Below, piece by piece: positions 57,599-64,000 of a DNA stretch of 64,000 nt (positions within the stretch are counted from its first letter, which is position 1; the number at the start of each line of letters is the position of its first letter). This DNA is from Terfezia claveryi. Its lineage: Eukaryota; Ascomycota; Pezizomycetes; Pezizales; Pezizaceae. The notes below the pieces were generated by a model that saw nothing but the letters and a program-made list of their open reading frames with translations, had not been told where the DNA came from and searched no databases. Position numbers and translations under genes: made by a program. The DNA is taken from the NCBI GenBank assembly GCA_015179025.1, contig WHUX01000012.1, positions 62,001 to 126,000 of the forward strand, given 5' to 3'.

Positions 57599-58709
57599 CT
57601 ATTCGCTCCAACTATGCTCGGATTCCCCAGCCTCAGAAATGTCGTTCATCGCCACATCGGGAGCATGGTCAGCAACCTCCATCTTTGTCTGTGGCTCCTC
57701 TGGTATGGAAATCTCAACCACCATCTTATCATCGGATTCGGTATCTGCTTGTGTAGGCTCGGCTTCGGTATCTGCCTGTGCAAGCTCGGCCTCTGCTGCA
57801 GGAGTTGGGGGACAGCTGGCATTAAGTGGCTGAGGAGTAGGCAGCTCACTTATGGTCTCGATGTTCATACTCTTCATGCTGTCTGGTGTACCAACTTCCT
57901 CGGGAGGGACTGGTGAACCGACATTGCTTTGTGGGGAGATGGCAGGAGTAAGGGGTCCAGATTTCAACCCATTGTGCCAGTACTGCTCAAGATACTCGGC
58001 TGTGTACGGCCCACCATACTGAGCAGCCACATTCCCCCAAAATTGCTTGTGCTGCGCCTCAATGACTTTCTGGAGCTTTCCCCTATCTATGCTTCCTGTG
58101 TCGCAGTTTACTCTGAGCTGCTTTGACTTTGCGGGTGATTGCTTACGGCCTGGAGTGGATCCGTCTGCAGGCTTTGGAAGAAGTGGCTTCCCTTTAATCT
58201 TGGAAGGAGTACTGGTCGACATTTTCTGGATGGCACCAGTGGGGCTGATGGGAGAGAGACGGGAGGGTGTTGATGACCGTGCTCTTGAGGAGTCTAGGGG
58301 TGTCTGGGCTGGGCTGGTAGCCGACTTGTCAGATGAATTGGATGAGAGAGAGTTGGTTCTCTTGCGCCTATTGCCGCCATGAGAGAGCTGGTGGTAGTGT
58401 AAACGGCATGCAAGTTCGGTCTTGTCCAAGTGAGTTGCAATTTTCTTGTACGCGACTTTCTGCAGACGCATTTGCAAAAGATAAACTTCCTACAATGCAG
58501 AGGTAAGCTAGCTGAATGTTATCTCGCAGGTAAGTTTAAAACATACTTCCTCCTCAGTCCATGCCTTCCCACCACCGGCAGCAGACCCTTTACGCCCCTG
58601 TAGGTTCCAAGTAAGCATTGTGTCCATGACATGTAGCGTGAGAGCAGCCGGGACAACCACATACCTTGGGCGTGGATGTAACGGGTGACGTTGTGACTGA
58701 GGTACTCAT
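57599..58709 (-). CDS. Myb/SANT-domain protein
   Basis: Three exons on the minus strand: 58709-58665, 58597-58547 and 58489-57599 (introns 67 and 57 nt); 328 residues. A single Myb/SANT-like domain at about residues 26-72 runs from KAWTEEEEVYLLQMR through KKIATHLDKTELACRLHYHQLSHG; the Trp, the acidic patch and the final helix fit a DNA-binding or histone-tail-binding SANT repeat. A basic NRRKR patch, a long Ser/Pro/Thr-rich region and a second conserved block around KVIEAQHKQFWGNVAAQYGGPYTAEYLEQYWHNG follow; that block resembles a second SANT-like helix set. The acidic tail may act in activation. Both splices are in frame and rebuild the SANT domain. It is probably a nuclear transcription regulator; targets are unknown. 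Confidence 0.87.
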
Positions 58710-61700
58710 AGCGAATAATGTGCGAGAGAATAGAGTTGAAAGGGTAGAGGTATCGAGACGCAGACGCCGACTTCACAGAAGGACGGATATCAGCAACAAA
58801 ATTATGCACCAGTGACGAGGCACAGATGTGGATAGAATGATTGAGCAAGCTGCGAATGACGAGGGGACGGATGTTTATATTCAAGTCACAGTAGCTCAGG
58901 GGGGGTGCGGGAGAGCGGGGGGGGGCAGAGAAGTTAGAGAGGGCTGTCAGCTAAGAGATGGGGGAAATAAGAGGAAAAGAAGAAAAAGATGTGGGTTCAA
59001 TCGCAAAGAAATAAGGATCAGTACTGACCAAGCAAGCTATTTTGAGCCATGTTTAACAACTGTGTTGTTGTCTCGACATACGCTACTAGGCCAGGGAGTG
59101 CGAGAAGGGATATGCTCTACGTCCGCATTAGCACACGCCCGCCTGTTCTCTGCGACGTCCAGCTTTTTTTTCCCTGGCTATAACGAGGACGCAGCAGCTG
59201 GTTGGGCGCAGTGGGGGCGTGTTCAGAGCTGGGTGTACAAGACGAGCAACATTCGATAAGCCATAGCGATCTATCCAGGACACGAGGTAAGGGGAGCTGG
59301 GGGGGGGGTGGGGATGGATGGCGAGGGGAGGGATGGGAGCGAAGGGTGCAAAGGGTAAAAGGGTGCGAAGGGGGGGGGTTGGCGTGTGGTTTGCAGCAGA
59401 GGGCATGCCAGCACCAGTACTTCGGGAAGCTAGGTAGAACACAGCTACATGCCTAATACTGGGTGCTGATTGCTGATGCTGCACACAGGCTGCCAGTGGA
59501 CGGTGCCCAAGACATGCCGGGTGCAGGCCAAAGAGGGACCGCGGAGGACCAGCGGAGGCATGGTGGGCGGGCGCGAGAGAGGGCTGCTGCTCGCTTTGGA
59601 GAGTGGTGAGGTACAGTACGGTACCGCTGTGAGCACTTCAATCCATTTGTCGAAAAGTGCACGCGCAATTCCTCCCTTCGCCTGCCTGTCCCGGTGCTCG
59701 ATGCGATAGCTACATTATAGACGGGGGGCGGCGAGTGTTCGAGTTGCAGGGCACGCAGGTTGAGTTTCCAATCCAACAGAGGCGCGTGCATCCACCATGC
59801 GTCTGATGTTTACTACCCGCGCTCGGCCCTTGCTACTTCTTCCCCATACTGTAATGCCACTGATCTGCTGTCTGTAATTGGGAAGCCCAGCAGAGCAAGG
59901 GAAGTGATCAGGGTAGCTCGATGAGGGTCCCGGGGAACAAAGACTCCCCCATAAAAATGACTATGGACACCCGAAACTCTGTGTTTGATACAGAATTCCC
60001 CGCTACAGCAATCTATGTACCGGTACATACTGACTAGTATACCGCCCACCTGTCACCTTGTTGTCAATCTGATAGGCCTTCCCCCCCCCCCTTCCGGGGC
60101 CCCTCACTGAGATACATTGAAACCTCCGATTGCCCGTGATTCGTAGTGCCCCATATACGGTAGCCTGCAATGGCTGTGGATGTAAAGCGAAGAGCACAAG
60201 CACAGGTGGGGAAAAAGGAAAAAGAGAAGGGGACTTGCTAATGGTCCTGGAGAAGACGTTGAGTTGCATGAAAGAAGAGAAGGGGTTAATCTGCAAATTC
60301 TTTCAGGATCAAGATAGAACCACATGGTACGCTGCAGAGCGGCCCTGTCGACCCGTACTGATTTCTCTACCTAGATCCATAGTCCCCGAATTTTTTTCAC
60401 CTCCGGTCCTGTTGGCAAGAGGTCTAACACCCATTGTTCGGTACCAGGAAACGGCTACCAGCGTCAAACATCCTGCCATTCAGGAGGCCTTGCAATAGTA
60501 AACAGCCAAGGCTGGTCAGCCTAGGCGCCTCAAACGTGGACTGAGTTATGTCGAGACGAACCTCTGAAGCCATGGGTGTTGTTTTGGGATGTGTGAGCCG
60601 GAGCGGATGTTTCCAGGGTTAAACAAATTTTGGTTAACCCCTTTGGGTGTCGCAAACAACCATACCCTCCAGGATGTAGGCTTACAGCGCATAGGTACCT
60701 ACTCATGCATTGTGGACAGTGCATACTCATTAGACCATGTGTTTGGCATGGGTGATATGGCTGTGAAAAACCGCAACGTTTCCAGAATTGACCCCCTACC
60801 AGGGAGAGCAACTGCCAATTCGTCTCGCCTATACTAGGCGAGAGGAGCATTCGGTACATTTAGCTATCCTGTTGTTTTGCTAGGAAGATTCTGCGATGTC
60901 AAACCTTGAAGACTGCCCTTGCCGACCCTCCTCCTGGGTGTTATTTTTATTCCCTAACTTACTCAAACAAACAAGTCCATCAGGAAGCCCACAGGATCGA
61001 TAAATGTGATGCACTCGTGACGCGCTGCAACTCTGGTTGTTTCATCACTCAATTGGTTTAGCGCATCTCAACAGCATCCTTTACCAGGAAGGCCATTCAT
61101 ATCATTACCCATGAGTCGGACGTGTTTCCTCAATATGAAACAAAATACTGGTAATATGCACTACCACACCACCAATGTTTCGACTCGGATCGCACCCGCC
61201 TCGCTATTGCCCCAGCCTTGTCATCATTGCCCCACATTCTCGGTTCGCAAAAGGCCTGTCTCATCAGGTAACATTCACTATATTCTAAACCCCGCGAAAA
61301 CAAACGTGGAACCAAATATCTCCGATATCGATGTCACGAGATCAGTTTTCCAGAAATTCCTTTTTTCCGGCCTTTACGGTGAAGTAATCGTGAGATTGCC
61401 AAACATGCACAAACATTTGTGAAGCATTGGTTGGGCAAAAAAAACTTTCCGGTCAAAATTTGTTATACATATGTACTGTAGCAACAGATTGCTCACAGGG
61501 ATCAGGGTTTCCCAGATCGCACGAACCCTTGAAGAGGTTAATCTGGCTCCAAAAAAAGCTTGAAATGGCCACAAGAAATTTCCTTACCTGACTGGGTATT
61601 GGTCCGTATGAGAGCCCGTTTGCCTTTGTCTGTGGTGAGACAGTGCAGCAAGCCATCCTAGTAGCGTCTTGTCTCTCGATCACAAAAGTTTTTTGGTCAA

Positions 61701-64000
61701 ACAACTACATCGGCCATTGCATGAACAATGGGATGTGGGTGGACAGAAGGCAGAGCACGGTAAAGTGCTCGAGAAAAAAGGAAAACATCAACGTCAACGA
61801 CTCTCACCTTAATAGGAAAAAGAAAGCAGATAACGGAAAATGGCAGGAATGCGTAAACAGAGGAGCCTTGTGGCATCATCCATTGGTGGAGCCGGAGAAA
61901 CAGCGTGCGCACAAGAGGCGTCGTCTTCCTTCTTGCACATTGGGAAGCGGCCATTGGGGCTAGACTTATCATAGCCTAGACTGGCCTTCTTCCCAGCACA
62001 AGGCCGCGGTTGCAATATTAATTGTCGGTCCGGCGATAGAAACAATTCTCTGCGCCTTTGTGCACACAAGACATAAGGGAACGTCACGAGACTAGCAGTC
62101 AGCAGCTTAATCCCAGGCCAGGCACAGACCGTACCTTGCACGACCAAATCCATTGCGTTGAGGCTTGTCTCACCGGACGGAAAAGTTGAACGTTTGGATA
62201 TAGCTCTGATCTGCACGAGATGACCCATCACGAACACGTAGTGCGTTTGGAGCTCCCCAATTTGGTAATGTGATAAGTAAAAGCACATGTGACATACGTT
62301 TTACCGATAAGGTGCCTTTGTTTGGGGTCTCCTCCCTAGGGCCAGACTGCTTGCCGTAGCACAAGACTGGTAAGTGCAGCGGCCTGGGCCTCAGCCAGTG
62401 GCCATCCAGTCGAGAACACGTCTCCGACCATGCCTCCGTTCTTTTCAAGGGAGTTACAAAGGGAGACTAAACATAGGTACACCGTTCTCGTCGTCGTTCT
62501 GTGGGGAAAGGCTACTGGAAATAATACTTTAGCAGCGTAGTAATGAAAGTCCCACTCATTACGGTAGAACTGGACAAGTATTAAGGTGTAGGCGTTTGGT
62601 ACTGGTAACGATACCGAATATATTAAGGCATAAAAGCGATGGACTCCGTAGCAAAGCGCCAAGCTTGGACGCGGTGTCTCATTGCTCCTCTTAAATCGAG
62701 TTGTATTTCAATTGAGTGCAATGATAGCGGAATTTCCTCGGAACGAGTCCTCAGCAATTCTTTCCATATCTATGAGGCAGAGCTGTGGAATATGTCCTAG
62801 AAATTCAGGTATTTCTGACAACTAGGAAAACGGGTTCCATCGAAACCAAACCCAACCTGTGTTACCGTGCATATATGTGGGATTTATTGGGGGATAGCAT
62901 AGCACTAACAGAAAAATAAATGTTCGGCTTGGGCAATCTTACCAAGGCAAGATACACTGGGCTGAGGCGGTCCATTTGGATAAGCTCAAATAGCACTCGG
63001 GAAATGATACGTGCTCAGCAAGGTGTAACAAGCAAATAGGGTATTGGAAAATCTTGGGGCACAACAACTTCAAGGTGAAGCTGAAGGCAACCGGGTGTAT
63101 CGTAAAAGACGAAAACTGCGGTGTGCCTCAGGCCGGATTCCCGTCAAAGCCCCCATACTAGCTGAATAGATGTTATTGGCAGCGAATTTGTTCGTGAGAT
63201 TTGTTATTAGGAGGACGAAAATTCATATGAACCATTTTCCTCCTATCATGAGGCGCGGACGAAACTCCCGAGCTTTGGTCAGGGCCTGAGCAAGTTTCAA
63301 GCTGATATTCCTAGGTTAGGAACACAGGGAAAGGACCTGCCCGGGTTCACATAGCAATAGAGTTTATACACGATAAGTAGCGCCCACAGGTCCTCAGGAA
63401 TATTGTGACTGCCTGTTGCCTTGTATTGATTCTCAAGTTCTGTGGTTTCTGTATAGCCCATCACCCGAAACCAATGTCCTCTAAGAGAAAGCCAACAGCT
63501 AGTATGAGAAAGAAGGGAAACAGGCCTGTGCCAGCTATAGGCGGTCTTGCTATCGTTGATAATCGAGAAGGGCAGGATCGAGTCTGGGAATCCGAAGGGA
63601 TGCAAATGGTGATAAAGGACAACAAGCAAAGCCTGTAGCTCCCCTCGAATGTTGGCCTTCGGTAAGCGTTTGGAGGACTTAATTCTCGCTATGAATCGTC
63701 ACACTGGTAACGCTTATGTATGCGCTGTGATTGTTGGTCGAATCTGCGAGCACTATTAGATTGTAGGGTTGATGGACCTCTGTCCTGGGGAATTACCATA
63801 GCATGAAGGTCTTGCCATTCAGATGCTCATATTTCCCTACCATAACCGCAGGTTACATTGTTTCCCACGGCTCCCATCTACTGAGGACAGAATTTGACTG
63901 TGATCTTTCATTTTCGGAGCAAGTGGGTAGGAAAATCGACGGATCCCAAAGCGGAAGGCGGCCATCGCAGCAAGGGAAAGACAAGAAGGAGAGCTTGAGC
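58710..64000. other. 5.3-kb terminal region without a recognised gene
   Basis: Promoter sequence of the Myb gene occupies the first few hundred bases, including G-rich tracts (58900-58926, 59290-59380). Open frames up to about 160 codons occur on both strands (for example 60130, 61809, 62336, 63297) but none shows a domain, signal peptide or splice continuation that I can support. A gene with small exons could be missed. Confidence 0.45.

Noticed and set aside
61046..61110. D-arm-like CAATTGGTTTAGCGC suggesting a tRNA
   Set aside because: There is no T-loop consensus downstream and no acceptor stem pairing.
60130..63638. Several 75-160-codon frames near the right end
   Set aside because: No domains, signal sequences or splice-supported extensions were found, and frames on both strands overlap at random.

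Overview
This window looks like nuclear DNA of a filamentous ascomycete (Pezizomycotina). The evidence is: short spliceosomal introns (mostly 49-106 nt) with GT...AG borders and CTAAC/CTGAC-like branch sites; a tRNA intron after position 37; and fungal protein types (Kap120, kinesin-8, IQGAP, WDR24/Rtc1, a two-FAS1 surface protein, Ilv3). Gene density is low: eleven protein genes plus two tRNA-like genes in 64 kb, with gene-free stretches of 4-6 kb. That would fit a Pezizomycetes-like genome, but this placement is a guess.

Layout: 1-2429 (+), 3' part of a Kap120/importin-11 karyopherin; 6515-9202 (+), a coiled-coil protein with a C-terminal membrane segment; 11815-12588 (+), a small multi-pass membrane protein; 15244-15378 and 15613-15746 (+), a tandem pair of intron-containing tRNA-Asn sequences, the second with an AUU anticodon; 16601-17926 (-), a two-FAS1-domain, probably GPI-anchored protein; 19496-22983 (-), kinesin-8; 23808-29163 (-), IQGAP; 30052-31886 (+), IMP dehydrogenase, divergent from IQGAP; 34807-38709 (-), Rtc1/WDR24 of the SEA/GATOR2 complex; 40633-41414 (-), ribosomal protein S19; 42097-44210 (-), an alpha/beta hydrolase fused to a dual-specificity phosphatase; 49883-52627 (+), dihydroxy-acid dehydratase in 11 exons, one only 8 nt; 57599-58709 (-), a Myb/SANT protein. 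I found no gene I could support in 58710-64000.

Most genes are unrelated housekeeping functions (nuclear transport, cytokinesis, microtubule dynamics, GTP synthesis, TORC1 signalling, translation, branched-chain amino acids). I see no operon-like or secondary-metabolite cluster. The accessory content is transposon debris: at least four exact copies of the 13-mer GTCTGGTTGGCAC lie in the gaps (three directly beside a TA), a 1.15-kb element has perfect 18-bp inverted ends and a related copy 20 kb away, a 178-bp element has perfect 18-bp inverted ends, and there is a frameshifted Tc1/mariner transposase tail. Several homopolymer runs of 20-28 nt are also present.

Exon borders were assigned by eye from splice signals, reading frame and family motifs. 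Every spliced model listed keeps an open frame from start to stop (the first gene lacks its start), but none has been checked against transcripts.
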